Below are positions 35,801 to 64,000 of a stretch of 64,000 bases of DNA, one piece after another (position 1 is the stretch's first letter; each line of letters starts with the position of its first letter). Origin of the DNA: Lagopus muta. Lineage: Eukaryota > Chordata > Aves > Galliformes > Phasianidae. The DNA is taken from contig NC_064447.1 of the NCBI RefSeq assembly GCF_023343835.1, forward strand, positions 8,824,501-8,888,500, read 5' to 3'. The notes below the pieces were generated by a model. It was not told where the DNA came from. It searched no databases and worked only from the letters and a program-made list of their open reading frames with translations. A program made the translations under genes and the position numbers.

Positions 35801-37995
35801 GCTGTGCCTGCCACCAGCAGGTGAGGGTGAGGAGGAGCCGGGGAGGCCGAAGAAACGGGCACACAGCCTGAACCGCTACGCCACCTCCGACAGCGAGCAG
35901 GAGCGGGACGAGCTGCTGGTGCCTGACGCGGGGCCTTATGCTACCGTGCAGCGGCGCGTGGGGCGCAGCCACTCAGTGCGGGCACCTGCCGGTGGTGACA
36001 AGAATGTCAACCGCAGCCAGTCCTTCGCCATCCGCCCCAAGAAGAAGGGGCCCCCGCCACCACCCCCCAAGCGCTCCAGCTCTGCTATATCCAGTGCTGG
36101 CATGGCCGAGGACTTCCCCAAGGATGGTGAAGGTGAGGTGGCCGCTGGAACCCCTGGCACCGAGGGGGAGAGTCGTCAGGAGCAGCGGCGTGCCAGCGAT
36201 CTGGGTGGCAGCGTGGACACGGGCAGCGCCGGCAGCGTGCGCAGCATTGCAGCCATGCTGGAGATGTCCTCCATTGGTGGTGGGGCGCGGGCGCTGGCCC
36301 TGCAGAAACCACCTGGGGCTGGTGTGCCTGGGAAGGGGCCCGATGGATACTATCTGCAGCCAGGAGCTCCCCCAGGAAGCCCTGAGCGTGCCCGTGTGGC
36401 CACCGTCCTGGCTACCGTCAAGCACAAGGAGGCCATTGGGCTGGATGGGGAGGTTGTGAACCGGCGCCGGACCATCAGCGGTCCTGTCACCGGGCTGGTG
36501 GCGGCCGCACGCCGCGAGCATGCCGACAGTGTGCGCTCCGAGACAGGCGCTGATGGCCCCAGCGAGCGTCTGCGGGCTGAGCGTGGTGGCTCTCCAGACA
36601 CAATCCCCTTTGCTGAGGAGGGCAACCTCACCATCAAGCAGCGACCACGTGCCCTGGGACCAGCCCGGGTGGAGGCAGGAGAAGGGCTGTCCCCAGCGCA
36701 CCGCCATGGAGACCTGGCCAAGGTGGAGGCCAGTGCCACACTTAAGAGGCGCATCCGTGCCCGGCAGAGCCAGCAGGACAGCATCCGCTTCATCCTCACC
36801 GAGTCTGACACTGTCAAGCGCCGGCCCAAGGCCAAGGACAAGGAACCAGCGCTGGAGCAAGCCCCTCTTGTCGTCTACCAGAACGGCACCGGCACTGTCA
36901 AGCGGCGGCCAGCTTCAGAGCTGAGTGGAGCTGAGACTCCCCCAACCCCACCGCCTGCCACCCGCCCCGACGGCCCTGACTTCACCCCACCGCCTGCCGA
37001 GCCCAAGAAACCCTTCAAGCCACCGGTGTCCCCCAAGCCTGTGCTAACGCAGCCAGCGCAGAAAGTCCCTGGGCCACCAGTGCCCATCCCCAAAAAGATG
37101 CCCATCCCAAGCCCAGGCAGCCCAGGTAGGTGTTCGTGAGCATTGGGGATGGTTGGCTGTGGGGGAGCCCCTCGGGGCACTGCACCGTCACTGCAGCCAT
37201 CCTACCCCATTCCCTCTCCCTTCTCTCCACAGAGGTGAAGCGGGTCCACGGCACACCACCCCCGGTATCCCCCAAGCCCACACCACCCCCCACAGCCCCC
37301 AAGCCCCCCAAGCCCCATGCCGCCATCCAGTCGGTGAGCGCGGGCTCCACGCCAACTCCGTCCCCCGCCCGGCAGCTGGGCGCTACTGCCAAGCCCTCCA
37401 GCACACCGCCCTCACTCTGCTCCAGCCCTGCCAAGCCCCTCTCACCCGGCGCTCAGCCCCAGCAGGTGCCAGTGAAACCACCGCGTTCCGCTATCGCCGG
37501 ACCCTCTGTTGACAGTGCCAGCCCTGAGCTGGTGCAGCAAAAGCTGGAGGAGACCAGCGCATCCCTGGCTGCTGCGCTACAGGCTGTGGAGGAGAAGATC
37601 AAGCAGGAGGACAGCCAGGCAGCAGAGTAAGGGCTGCGAGGATGCGGTGCATGGCAGGGAGCTGTGCGAGGGCTGGGGGCTGCGCTCTGGGCTGCGTGGG
37701 GATGGTGGTTTGGGAGGATGAGTACCACGGACTGGCGTTGGTGGTGACAATGGGGACAGGGCACTGGGGCATAGGAGGGCACAGGGGCTGTGGTGGCACT
37801 GGGGATGCTGACTACAGTGGGTTAAGGCCATAGCACAGGGCAGAGGTAGCCACGTGGTCCCAGTGCATGCACTGACCCAGTGCCCACCACTCTCCTAGCT
37901 CCACTGCAGAGGCAAAGAGCACAGGCAGCATCCTGGATGACATCGGCAGCATGTTTGATGACCTGGCCGACCAGCTGGATGCCATGCTGGAGTGA
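10601..37995 (+). CDS. CASKIN1: CASKIN1, CASK-interacting adaptor, complete coding region (21 exons, 1541 residues)
   Basis: CASKIN1 is a neuronal synaptic scaffold that binds the CaM-kinase domain of CASK and multimerises through tandem SAM domains. Exons: 10601-10694, 23753-23804, 25415-25512, 25741-25886, 26021-26116, 26364-26494, 26573-26681, 26880-26988, 27102-27196, 27278-27395, 28689-28904, 30678-30785, 30888-31006, 32013-32100, 33700-33800, 34122-34232, 34307-34408, 34810-34948, 35023-37125, 37233-37626, 37899-37995 (TGA). Exon lengths sum to a multiple of three and each junction restores a conserved codon. The order is six ankyrin repeats (about residues 48-275), SH3 (about 282-345), the CASK-binding EIWVLRK motif (448-454), SAM1 (about 561-631), SAM2 (about 632-698), a long Pro/Ser-rich tail and a conserved acidic C-terminus ([18 protein letters not shown]). 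Human CASKIN1 is about 110 residues shorter; one extra 72-residue exon accounts for most of the difference. Introns 3 and 10 appear to use GC donors. Confidence 0.95.
11150..11560. repeat. TG/CA-rich alternating tract
   Basis: About 400 bp of imperfect TGTGTGCATG, TGCGTG and GTGTGTGTGT words in CASKIN1 intron 1. It is an alternating purine-pyrimidine tract resembling a decayed TG microsatellite. Confidence 0.7.
11730..12000. repeat. Decayed minisatellite, roughly 35-40 bp unit
   Basis: The word ATGTCC/TGTCC followed by a TGGTGC/GGTGCC-like box recurs about six times (for example near 11838, 11868, 11899, 11929 and 11968). Copies are strongly diverged. Confidence 0.45.
12696..12709. promoter_or_regulatory. 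RFX-type X-box in CASKIN1 intron 1
   Basis: GTTACCATGGTGAC fits the palindromic RFX consensus (GTYRCCATGGYRAC class) with one deviation from perfect symmetry. It runs directly into TGACGTGG, a CRE-like half site, and lies in an AT-rich islet within otherwise GC-rich intron. It is a plausible neuronal enhancer element, inferred from motifs only. Confidence 0.5.
18090..18370. repeat. Decayed tandem repeat (TCCAGCTGTG words)
   Basis: The word CATCCAGCTGT/GTCCAGCTGTG, with GGATGT and GGTGGATG spacers, recurs at irregular 40-60 bp intervals in CASKIN1 intron 1. Confidence 0.4.
23753..26988 (+). other. CASKIN1: CASKIN1 exons 2-8: ankyrin-repeat block
   Basis: Exon 2 supplies [14 protein letters not shown], and exons 3-8 supply six ankyrin repeats. 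Typical hairpin motifs are visible: [73 protein letters not shown] and [18 protein letters not shown]. Introns between them are 100-250 bp. The block is almost invariant compared with human CASKIN1. Ankyrin repeats are protein-interaction surfaces in this family. The exon 3 donor is GC (25513-25514). Confidence 0.92.
24380..24420 (-). repeat. MIR-core fragment in CASKIN1 intron 2
   Basis: GTGCCTCAGTTTCCCCGTCT is the reverse complement of the MIR core hallmark (GATGGGGAAACTGAGGCA) with one change. Flanks are too degraded to define the ends. Confidence 0.45.
27102..27395 (+). other. CASKIN1: CASKIN1 exons 9-10: SH3 domain
   Basis: The SH3 fold is encoded in two exons (27102-27196 and 27278-27395). 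Recognisable blocks are [35 protein letters not shown] and [13 protein letters not shown]. The usual ALYDY start is replaced by AVKDY, as in the human protein, which is regarded as an atypical SH3. Exon 10 ends at ACA G followed by GC rather than GT. Confidence 0.88.
28508..28620 (+). repeat. T-rich low-complexity tract upstream of CASKIN1 exon 11
   Basis: Over 100 bp consists almost wholly of T with scattered C, A and G (TTTTTTATTTTTATTTTC type). It lies 70-180 bp before the exon 11 acceptor. Open frames rich in Phe here are artefacts. Confidence 0.85.
28689..28904 (+). other. CASKIN1: CASKIN1 exon 11: 216-nt frame-preserving exon (72 residues)
   Basis: The exon follows a long T-rich tract and a clean acceptor (tattatcag) and ends with a GT donor. 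It encodes residues 350-421, from [17 protein letters not shown] through a run of eight prolines to a histidine/serine-rich end. Both flanking introns are phase 1 and the length is divisible by three, so skipping joins exon 10 to exon 12 in frame. The skipped form corresponds to the human reference protein as I know it, which runs from the SH3 domain straight into a short SRAG linker. It is probably an alternative cassette exon; cDNA is needed. Confidence 0.8.
30678..30785 (+). other. CASKIN1: CASKIN1 exon 12: CASK-binding motif
   Basis: Residues 423-457 end with [10 protein letters not shown]. The IWVLRK core is shared by the CASK partners Mint1 and Caskin1 and docks on the CASK CaM-kinase domain. 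The rest of the exon is serine/proline-rich linker. Confidence 0.88.
31320..31660. repeat. GCACRCTGCA-type minisatellite in CASKIN1 intron 13
   Basis: About 30 imperfect copies of a 9-12 bp unit (GCACGCTGC, GCACACTGC, CTGCACGC) in tandem. Spacing is irregular and copies have drifted. Confidence 0.8.
31740..32480. promoter_or_regulatory. Intragenic CpG island around CASKIN1 exon 14
   Basis: CpG-dense sequence spans the end of intron 13, exon 14 and the first part of intron 14, including a G-run block at 32300-32342 with several runs of three or more G. It resembles a promoter island in composition. No transcript start can be shown. Confidence 0.5.
32430..32870. repeat. Degenerate GGTGCCCACG/GGGGGATGCA minisatellite ending in a CA microsatellite
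   Basis: Units of about 28-32 bp containing GTGCCCA and GGGGGATGCA or GGGGAGTGCA recur from 32430 to about 32760. CACACA runs follow at 32769-32788 and, after a GCGCGC run, at 32829-32866. Confidence 0.75.
34122..34948 (+). other. CASKIN1: CASKIN1 exons 16-18: tandem SAM domains
   Basis: SAM1 is formed by exons 16-17 ([38 protein letters not shown]). SAM2 begins in exon 18 ([33 protein letters not shown]) and finishes in exon 19 ([15 protein letters not shown]). The tandem SAM domains of this family form head-to-tail polymers. All three exons are complete with GT-AG introns. Confidence 0.93.
35023..37626 (+). other. CASKIN1: CASKIN1 exons 19-20: proline-rich region
   Basis: Exon 19 is one 2103-nt exon, covering residues 678-1378. 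After the end of SAM2 it encodes serine/proline-rich sequence with conserved islands also present in human CASKIN1. These include [92 protein letters not shown] and [16 protein letters not shown]. Exon 20 continues the SH3-ligand-like PPxP motifs and ends in a predicted helix ([20 protein letters not shown]). The region is a probable docking site for SH3 proteins. Confidence 0.92.
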
Positions 37996-39463
37996 GGGGC
38001 GCGACGGCCCCGCGAACCTCAGGGCTTACGTGGGCACAAGGGCACAATGATCCGCGACCTCCCGGCCCCACCATCCCCTTTGTACAGCCGTCCCCTCCTG
38101 GACCTCCCATCCCTCGGGGTTTGCACAAAGAAGAAGATACCTCAGGATTGTGCTCACGGACTCGGCGCCCGCCCGCCACGGCTCCGGCAGGACTCCCTTC
38201 TGCAGAAGCAAAAAAATACAATAGAAGAAGCAAAGCAACACCACCCGGCCTGAAGCGCCCTGCTCGCACCAGATCCGGGTTTGGGGTTTTCTCTCCCTAC
38301 CCGCGGTGGCCCCGTGGTTGCCCTGCCGGCCCCGGTCCCCGAATGTAGCACAACCCCGGTGCGGCACTGCTGGCATTCATCCACCCGTGCCCTCTTGTTC
38401 TGGTGGCGAGTCCGGATGGGCGATGCACTTAGGTTTCTTTAATTTTTCTTTTCATTTTCTCTTTTTGTCACTTTTTTTCCTTTGTAGTTCGCGAGCATTG
38501 GGGTGGGCACGGTGCTGGGTACAGCACCCGGATCCCTGCACCCGCTGCTCTCCAGCCCCGCGCTGCTGCTGTGGGCTCTTCACGTCGGGGTGGGAGAGGG
38601 GCTTTTTGTCGGTACCGTTGCAAATGGATGAGCTCCTGCTTGGGGCAGGTGGGGAGCAGCAGGTTGTGCCCCTGCCCAGCCCCTCGCCGCCAGGGGAGAG
38701 GACGTCATAAGCTATAACGAAGTATTAATTTATTGGAGGGGAAAAACGACTGAGAGATATAAAGCAGTATTTCCCCCATCTCCCAAATAATAATAATAAT
38801 AATAAAAAAAAAAAGAATAAACTTTAACAAATATATATTTAAAAGATTTAAAAAAAAATATTAGCAATTATATATAAAGCAGTTTAAACAAACAAAAAAA
38901 AAATCAAGAGAGAACTGGATTTTAGCTTGAGAAAAACTATTAGATTATACTAAGCTGTGTGTCTTGTGGCAAACTCATTCTCCGAGTAGCACAATATTTA
39001 CCTTTATCTGGGTGGAAGGTACGTGCAAGCCGTTCTGTTCGGGTTTTCCGTTGGGTTTCAGTGTACCGTCTTTCTTTTTACACAGTTAAGAACTCAAAGG
39101 ATGTGCCTTGTTTTATGGAGGTTTTTGTTAACTCTTCTACTGGAGGTGTTTCGTTTCTTTCCGGAGTGTCTTCAGGTTTTCATTTGACTTTTTTTGGCAT
39201 TCCTGTGTGTGTGTGTGTGTGTGCACGCGGTGTGTGCGTGCGTCCCGGCGCACGGCTGTACATTCATGTATAAACAGGAGTCTGGTTCAGTCGCTTGAGT
39301 TCTGATGAATGCATCTTTTTGTTTTTTGCTTGTGGTTCCCAACAAAGTGTTGCTGTACCTCTCTTTTCCCCGAGCCGCGCAGGCTGGGCTCGCCCTCCCC
39401 TCCTCCCTCCTTCCCATTGTGGTCGCTGATCCAGATGTGTTTGGCACAACTTTGAAATTTCTT

Positions 39464-39523
39464 TACAAAAAAAAAAAAAAAATTAAAAAAAATAATAAAA
39501 AAAAAATCACAACACACACACAC

Positions 39524-39561
<38 letters not shown>

Positions 39562-39616
39562 CTTTAAAAATAACAAAAAAAAGAAAAAAAAAAAAAAAAA
39601 GAAAAAAAAAAAAAAT
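39464..39616 (+). repeat. CASKIN1: A-rich low-complexity block in CASKIN1 3' UTR
   Basis: About 150 bp of nearly pure A interrupted by TAATAA and a short ACACAC run. Such a tract is prone to length variation and sequencing error. Confidence 0.85.
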
Positions 39617-39931
39617 CACCCGCCTGAAAATATCTGTTGAAAGGAAAAAAAAAATATGTATCTACCAAAAAAAAAAATCCATAAAGTTCTACATGATGGA
39701 TATATACATATATATATTTTTTATGATTAAGTTATGGACTCTGTATCGTATCCCATCTGTCAAGCTATGCATCTTGGTGCTTTCCCTGCTCTTCTGTGCT
39801 TAGATTTCACCTCTACTCGTCTTATTCTTCCTATTCTGAATAGTAGATGGCTCGTGGTGCTGTGAAGAAGTTTGCTCCTATACAAAGTCTGGCAACAAAT
39901 ATTTAAAGAAAAATAATAAAAAAAAAAAAAA

Positions 39932-39937
39932 AATAAA
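39932..39937 (+). terminator. CASKIN1: Distal polyadenylation signal of CASKIN1
   Basis: AATAAA within an A-rich stretch, directly followed by GC-rich sequence. A second AATAAA lies 17 bp upstream (39915-39920). It is placed as the last signal before the oppositely transcribed TRAF7 3' end. Confidence 0.55.
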
Positions 39938-40215
39938 ACCCTGCCGGGCTGCCACCCCTGTTTGTGACCCGAGAGGTGTCTCCTGGTGCGAGGGTCCTGA
40001 TGCCATCGGGGCTGGTGGGGGCACAGCGGTGCCGCAGAGCTCCCAGTCCTCATTGTGCAGAGCTGGGTGGATATGAGGCACAGCCCAGAGCTCCCCTGTG
40101 CCTCTGCCCTGGGGGGAGCCAGTGCCAGCCTGGGGCGAGGGGCTGTGGGTGCTCCCCACCTGACTGCCCACCGTCCTGCAAAAACTCACGCCGGCCAGGA
40201 ACAACTCTTTCCACT

Positions 40216-40221
40216 TTTATT
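40216..40221 (-). terminator. TRAF7: Polyadenylation signal of TRAF7
   Basis: TTTATT on the plus strand is AATAAA on the TRAF7 strand. It lies 641 bp beyond the stop codon and sets the 3' end near 40200. Confidence 0.65.
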
Positions 40222-40861
40222 GTCAATGAAGAAATAATCAAATCTATATTACAATCTTAAAAACAGTAGAAAATGTGAGTAAAAATGCAACAGAGGCTTT
40301 TTCTCTTTAATGTGGAAACCATTATTACAGGGTGGTGAACAATGGGCTTGTGTTATCTGAGAACTAGCAGTGGCGTAAAAATCGTACCTGGCTACTCAAG
40401 AAAACACCTCTTCCCAGATGGATCAGCCTGACATCTTGGCAGTAAAATTAAATACTAGAGACAGAAAGGGCTTGGGGACCTAACCCAGGGCACGGCCTAA
40501 TGCTCAGCTCTACCATTTACATGGGACCACCTCCCAGCCCCCACCTGCGCCCACCCAAACCACTGGGTCCCGGTGCTGGCCAATATGACCGGCACGCTGC
40601 GGTGAGGGCACCATGCAGCTCTTCTGCATTCCCATGTGGCAGATCCGAGGGAACAACTGGAGCATCCGTGGGCCAGATCTATCCTGAGAGCTGCCCGCCG
40701 GGGTCCTTGCAAGGGGGAGAACCGCAGCTGACAGGCAGCAGCGGGCAGTGCTCGGTGCACAGAGGAGCTGCAGCAGTTCTTCGGAGTGGTGGCATCACCC
40801 AGCAGGCCGACGGAGGGAGGCATTTTTGGTCTTTCAGTGTGTAGAACTAGGGCGGCTCTCG
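40216..40861 (-). other. TRAF7: TRAF7 3' UTR
   Basis: The segment runs from the TAG stop codon (40864-40862) to the polyadenylation signal and contains no further exon. Composition is mixed and no repeat was recognised. Confidence 0.65.
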
Positions 40862-59501
<18,640 letters not shown>

Positions 59502-59539
59502 AATCTAGACCAGCACTTGTTAGTCATGGGAAGTTTGCT

Positions 59540-62500
59540 CTGTGGAAGAAAAAAGACAAAAAGAGAGTTAGGTTCATTGTACATCTTCCAGGCTCAGGGA
59601 ACACTTTCCTCTAGTATGAAATCCAAGTATTTACCTAAACTCACATGAGCCGGGATTTTCAGAAGCAAGTGGCAAGGTCAAAGTCAGGCCCCTTCAAACC
59701 ACTCCTGGGAGAAGCATTCAGCATTTTCCAAAAAATCCAGCATTTTTTAAAATGACTCCTTAATCTCCCATATACTGGAACACTCATCATCATTTTACAA
59801 GTGTACAATCACTTCAGTTGCAGATGAGACCCCTCAGCAGTCAAAGAAAGACAGCATCCCACTGTCCCTCTATCACTCTGTTCCAAATGAGACCCACAGC
59901 ATGTGCCAGCTGTGTCTGACAGTCCCAGCACAGAGCACACCACACTCCAAACAGGCAGACGGATCTGAGCTAAAGCCTTGGACAAAGCCTGAGCCTACAG
60001 AGTGTCAAAGGAGCTGCACATGCACAGAGGGCAAAAGGATGTAAAGCTGTACCAGCAAAGCCCTTATCCCTCTAAGAAAGAAACCTTACTTCAATTATCA
60101 CACCTGTGATTCTGGATCTCACTCAGCTCCTGTTCAAAAACAGCCCATATATCATCACCCAGAGAGAGAAATCCCCTCCCTCAGAGGGCGCGCTGCTCTT
60201 CTTCAGCTGTTTACCGGGTTCAAGTTTGCAAAGTCAAAGCATTGCACAATAATAATCTGTGGAAGCACATGGAGTTTGCTTTCTTTAACTTCTGCTGAAA
60301 CCTGATGCTGGCTTGAGAGTTCTATAAGAACTTTAGGGAGGGGTGCTGAAGCTGCTCCCCCAGGAAGGAGCTGCAGCTCCATGCTGCCATTTTGCCTTGG
60401 ACAGAAGTTCCCACTGTGGGCTCAGCACAGCAGGGAGCTCTCCTCCTTGGCTGCCCCTTCATCCTCGTAGCTGGAAGTCACTGCTGGCACTCACAGCCTG
60501 TCCCAGCCCGCACAGTGCTCCAGGAATAAGCTGCTGAGGAAAAATCCCGATTAAGGATCCCTTTTTATCCAAGGTACAGTTAAATCTTGGTGTTCTCCCT
60601 GCCAGCCACAGAGTCCAAGGGCTAAGCAGGCAGATCAAACAAACAGCAGCAGTGAGAACTGACTGGCCAGACACAGTTGACTAAATACACAGCCCAAATC
60701 CGTTCTTTGCTGGTGCTTGGCTCTCCTCCTGCAAGCACCATGGGCTGCAGCTGGGCAGGGCAGTGGTCCTGGTCCCACTCCTTGCAGGAACATCTGCCTG
60801 CAGCCTGCAGCCAGGTTGGGGCTGCTCCCCATGCAGCTTCTCCTGCTGCCGGCTCATCAAGAAGCAAGGTGACTTGGCTCCTCACAGCAAAGGATCTTCT
60901 TTTATCCAAGGGTGACACATCCCAAATCTCCAAGCACTTCATAACAGTGTGTGATCACCTCTTTTATAGATGGGGAAATTGAGGCTCAAGGTGTGACATG
61001 ACCAAGCAGTGCAGCTGGGACCCTTCAGAGCTCCTTCAGTCACAGCCCAAAAGCCCCTGCTTTGCATGCATCCTATGCTCACATTTTAAACACTGCAAAC
61101 ATGATGCTGGAGTCGTCCCCAGCCCCTGCTTAAGTGCTCTGCTGCCTGGCACAGCACACTGTGTCCTGCATGTGTGCATTCAGCATCCATAGAGATCACT
61201 GCCCTTGGAGCTAAACTCTTGGGAAAAGCTACAGGATAAAAAAAAAAAAAGAAGAAAAACAAACCAAAACCCAACCAAAAGCAATAAAAACCCCCCAAAC
61301 CAAGCTCAGGACTATCTCAAAAACACAGATCTGAATAATGTTTTCCAAACATTATGAAGCTCTGTCCTGGCTGCCTGCAAATGCCAGATCCCTTAGGAAA
61401 TGCTAAGCAGAGTTGCTGATGTCCAAGAACAGCAGGAATGAAGCAGGACCGTGCTGCTGCATTGTGCAGATCAAGGAGCTGCCTCCCAGCTGCAGTGCAG
61501 CTCCAACAGCTCCAAACTGCCTGCAGCAGGGGCATTCAGGGGCACCTCCCCAGTAAAATGCACATTCCCTCGCTCCAAAGCCCACCTAGAGGCATGCAAG
61601 ATCCCACTTCAACAAATCATGGATAAATCCAAAGCAAGGAAAGGAGCACGGGTTGGAACACAGGGATTTTCCACTCCTTGCTCATACCCCAAACCTTGCA
61701 GCGTGGCTGAGCAAACTACCTGTGAGCAGCAGGAGGTAACCTGCCCTCCATTTCCTCTGAACAGAAGCTAGGGGAATGCAAGCAATGGAAAAAACACCAA
61801 GTGGAATATTTGCTAATGTGCATAATGCCAGCTACCACAAAAACAGCCAACCTCAGCCCAAATCTCTGCCACTATCAAATGCAGGAGTGACTTCAACAGA
61901 GCAGACATGTCTGTAGAGCAGCCTGCCAATGCACTGTCACGAGGCACTGAAAAAGGCCTTTGTCAGTTGACATCAAAGAACTTAAAAGGAAGCGGAGAAG
62001 AGATGGTGTTCCTGATGTTACTAGCAGCTTCCCAAAGCACGTACAAAATCCCCTCCAGATCTCTGAACCTTGGCTTAGCACCTGGACCTGTTAGATCTGA
62101 GCAGAATCACATCCACAGGAGATGCTGACAACCACACAGTGAAAGCCTGTGTTACCAAAGACACGCACTCTGTGACCTAGAAGGAGTAACTGAAAAATAC
62201 TAGCAACCACAGAATCCTTTGGGTTCCAAGTCTTTCTTAGATAACCAAACACAAAGGGGCTGCAAAAATCCCAAGCATCTCCAGCAGCATCACAGAGCAG
62301 CAGGTCAGCAGCGCTCACACAGAACACAGCATCCAGATGTTCCATCCCAGGACTCTGCAGGGTCTGCTTGTGGCTGACAGCAAAACAGCAGCCACAGTAA
62401 GAGGGCAATCTCCCTGTGCATGAAGAACTGCTAGAAGCCCTTGTGTGTCCAGGCAGCACAGCCCTGCACGGACCCGCCTGTGACCCAGGCATTCTGTGCA

Positions 62501-64000
62501 TGGAGTGGTGTTTATTTTTGACAGTAAAAAGAGGGGGGGAAAATCTCCCTTGGAAAAAAAGATGCTGTGGGAACCCGTAATTCACTGAATCACAAGGCTG
62601 ATAGCAACCAGATGCAAAGCAGGGGAAGGGCTAACGTTCAGCATTTGCACAACACAGGGATCAACACAGGCTTTGGAGATTCAAGGAGAAGAAAAGCCCT
62701 AAAGTTCCCAGTTTTGTAATCCTTGCAAGGAAAAACCCAACCAGCAGCAGCTGCAGACAGCCGAGAAAGGCAGCACTCCTCCCATCGTAGAGCCCAGAAA
62801 GACACAGCAGAGCCATTCTCTGCTGGCTGTTTCCTGCTGCTGCCCTAACACTGCACCTGAATGAGGGAGGGCCCTGCTGAGGGATTGCTGCCATAGCAGA
62901 GGGCTGACACCTCCTGTTGCAAGGCATCGCACAGAGCTCACCCAGCGGTTCCCAGTGCTCAGCAGAAGATCCTTACACCCTTAAGAACAAGGCCAGGGCT
63001 TTGAGGGGATACACGGCACAAGTAGGGATGGCAGAGGGCACAACCTCCACAGATACTGTGTAATTTACCCTGCAGCCAGTTCCTGGTGTGGGCACCACCC
63101 TGCGGGGACAGTGGCAGCAGTGAACTTTGTGCCCACAAAGCTCAGCTGTGTGCCCTGTGCCTGCTTTGTTCTTCCTTCTTCCTCTCTCCATTCACTGAAG
63201 CTATCTCTGAAGCTATTCACCCACAGCAGGGCTGGCAAAACCATACCCACAGGGGTGCTCACTGGCAGATGAGCCACGATGTGTTGCTGAAGGCAGGCGT
63301 GGGGCTGCCCCACAAACTGGGAATGGGCTGCACTAAAGTGAATTTCCTTATTTCACAGCCCATGTACTCGTGGTAAAAGACAAGTTTCTGTTCCTCTACT
63401 ACACTGCAGCAGAACAGGAAGGGTTACACATCCTTTAGAGGATTGGTACATCACTGGGGAAACACAAAGGTTGAAGTCAGCTAAGCTGCTCCAGGAGCCC
63501 AGCTCGGCAGGACATGGAGCACCACCCCACAGAAGGTGGGTGCAGAGAGCTGGGGACTCAGACCTCTCCTTGCAGGTCCGGTTTGGGCAGACTCTGTCCA
63601 CTTTGTTCTGTACTAATGAAGTTGTTCTGGTTTTTTTCCAGCTGTGAACTGATTCTCAGTGGTCCACAGCAGCCTGAAAGGGGAGGGCTGTGCACGAAGC
63701 AAGCACAAGGCAGGGCTCATGAGCTCAAAACCTAGTTTCTCTGCATCTCACAACACCGGTGCAGTCACTGGCTTTCTTGCTCAGCGTCTATGGTGGAAAT
63801 AGCATTCCTTCATAAGTGCTTGTGAAATTCAGCAACAGCATTTAAATAACACCGTGATTATGACAACAACGAGCATCTAGTCTGACCTGTAGGACACAGC
63901 ATGGGAAGGAGAGGGTGCAGCTCCTCGGGTGCTTCTCAGGTGATCCCTTTGCTCAGGAAAGGAAATCATTTTGTACTACACATTCTTCTCTTCTTTAAGG
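59540..64000 (-). other. TRAF7: Region 5' of TRAF7 coding exon 1, probably 5' intron
   Basis: The acceptor immediately upstream of the first coding exon implies an upstream non-coding exon. No CpG island, promoter-like segment or other gene was seen up to the window end, so the TRAF7 promoter probably lies beyond it. The stretch includes a MIR relic near 60930-61060 and an A-rich run at 61236-61290. Other short open frames are not supported. Confidence 0.6.
60930..61060 (+). repeat. MIR-family SINE relic
   Basis: TATAGATGGGGAAATTGAGG, then CTCAAGG...TGACATGACCAAG and CAGCTGGGA, follows the order of the MIR core (CAGATGGGGAAACTGAGGC, CTTGCCCAAGGTCAC, CAGCTGG). The match was judged by eye. Confidence 0.65.

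Larger units (their letters stand above)
37996..39955 (+). other. CASKIN1: CASKIN1 3' UTR
   Basis: The stretch from the stop codon to the last plus-strand polyadenylation signals is about 1.96 kb. AATAAA hexamers at 38801-38806 and 38816-38821 offer an early end; those at 39915-39920 and 39932-39937 give the distal end. The UTR holds a short AAT repeat near 38786-38805, a TG repeat near 39205-39222 and a very A-rich block at 39464-39616. No further exon was seen. Confidence 0.65.

Noticed and set aside
60180-60196. Second CTCF-like word (CAGAGGGCGCGCTG)
   Set aside because: It departs from the core at several positions and is not distinguishable from chance.

Overview
The window is vertebrate nuclear DNA, most probably from a bird. 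It is GC-rich and gene-dense, with short introns, CpG-island promoters and many small tandem repeats, as in avian microchromosomes. The gene set matches human 16p13.3 (avian chromosome 14 synteny). I recognised no CR1, LTR or DNA-transposon copies. The species cannot be fixed from the sequence alone.

Layout, left to right. (1) 1276-2066, minus strand: the first four coding exons of MLST8 (mTORC1/2 subunit), encoding residues 1-140. The rest lies left of the window. (2) 1.9-3.1 kb: a CpG island with NRF1, CRE and CTCF motifs, between MLST8 and a plus-strand gene. (3) 4910-8007, plus strand: a complete 13-coding-exon, 560-residue GH20 glycosidase of the hexosaminidase D family. It carries an N-terminal membrane anchor that human HEXD lacks, and human 16p13.3 has no gene at this spot. 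(4) 10601-37995, plus strand: complete CASKIN1, 21 coding exons and 1541 residues, with six ankyrin repeats, an SH3 domain, a CASK-binding motif, two SAM domains, a long proline-rich tail and a conserved C-terminal motif. Intron 1 is 13 kb. (5) 40862-59501, minus strand: all coding exons of TRAF7 (20 coding exons, 670 residues), with RING, TRAF-type zinc fingers, coiled coil and seven WD40 repeats. CASKIN1 and TRAF7 converge, with polyadenylation signals about 280 bp apart. (6) 59.5-64 kb: probably the 5' intron of TRAF7; no promoter is visible.

The genes do not form one pathway. MLST8 is an mTOR scaffold, CASKIN1 a presynaptic adaptor, TRAF7 a ubiquitin ligase/WD40 adaptor and the GH20 protein a hydrolase. 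I found no new multi-gene system. The most interesting items are the anchored HEXD paralogue, a frame-preserving 216-nt CASKIN1 exon behind a GC donor, two GC-AG introns and one tandem acceptor in CASKIN1, two RFX X-boxes, a strong CTCF site, MIR SINE relics, and several decayed minisatellites. All exon coordinates were read by eye and checked by codon phase; cDNA was not available.
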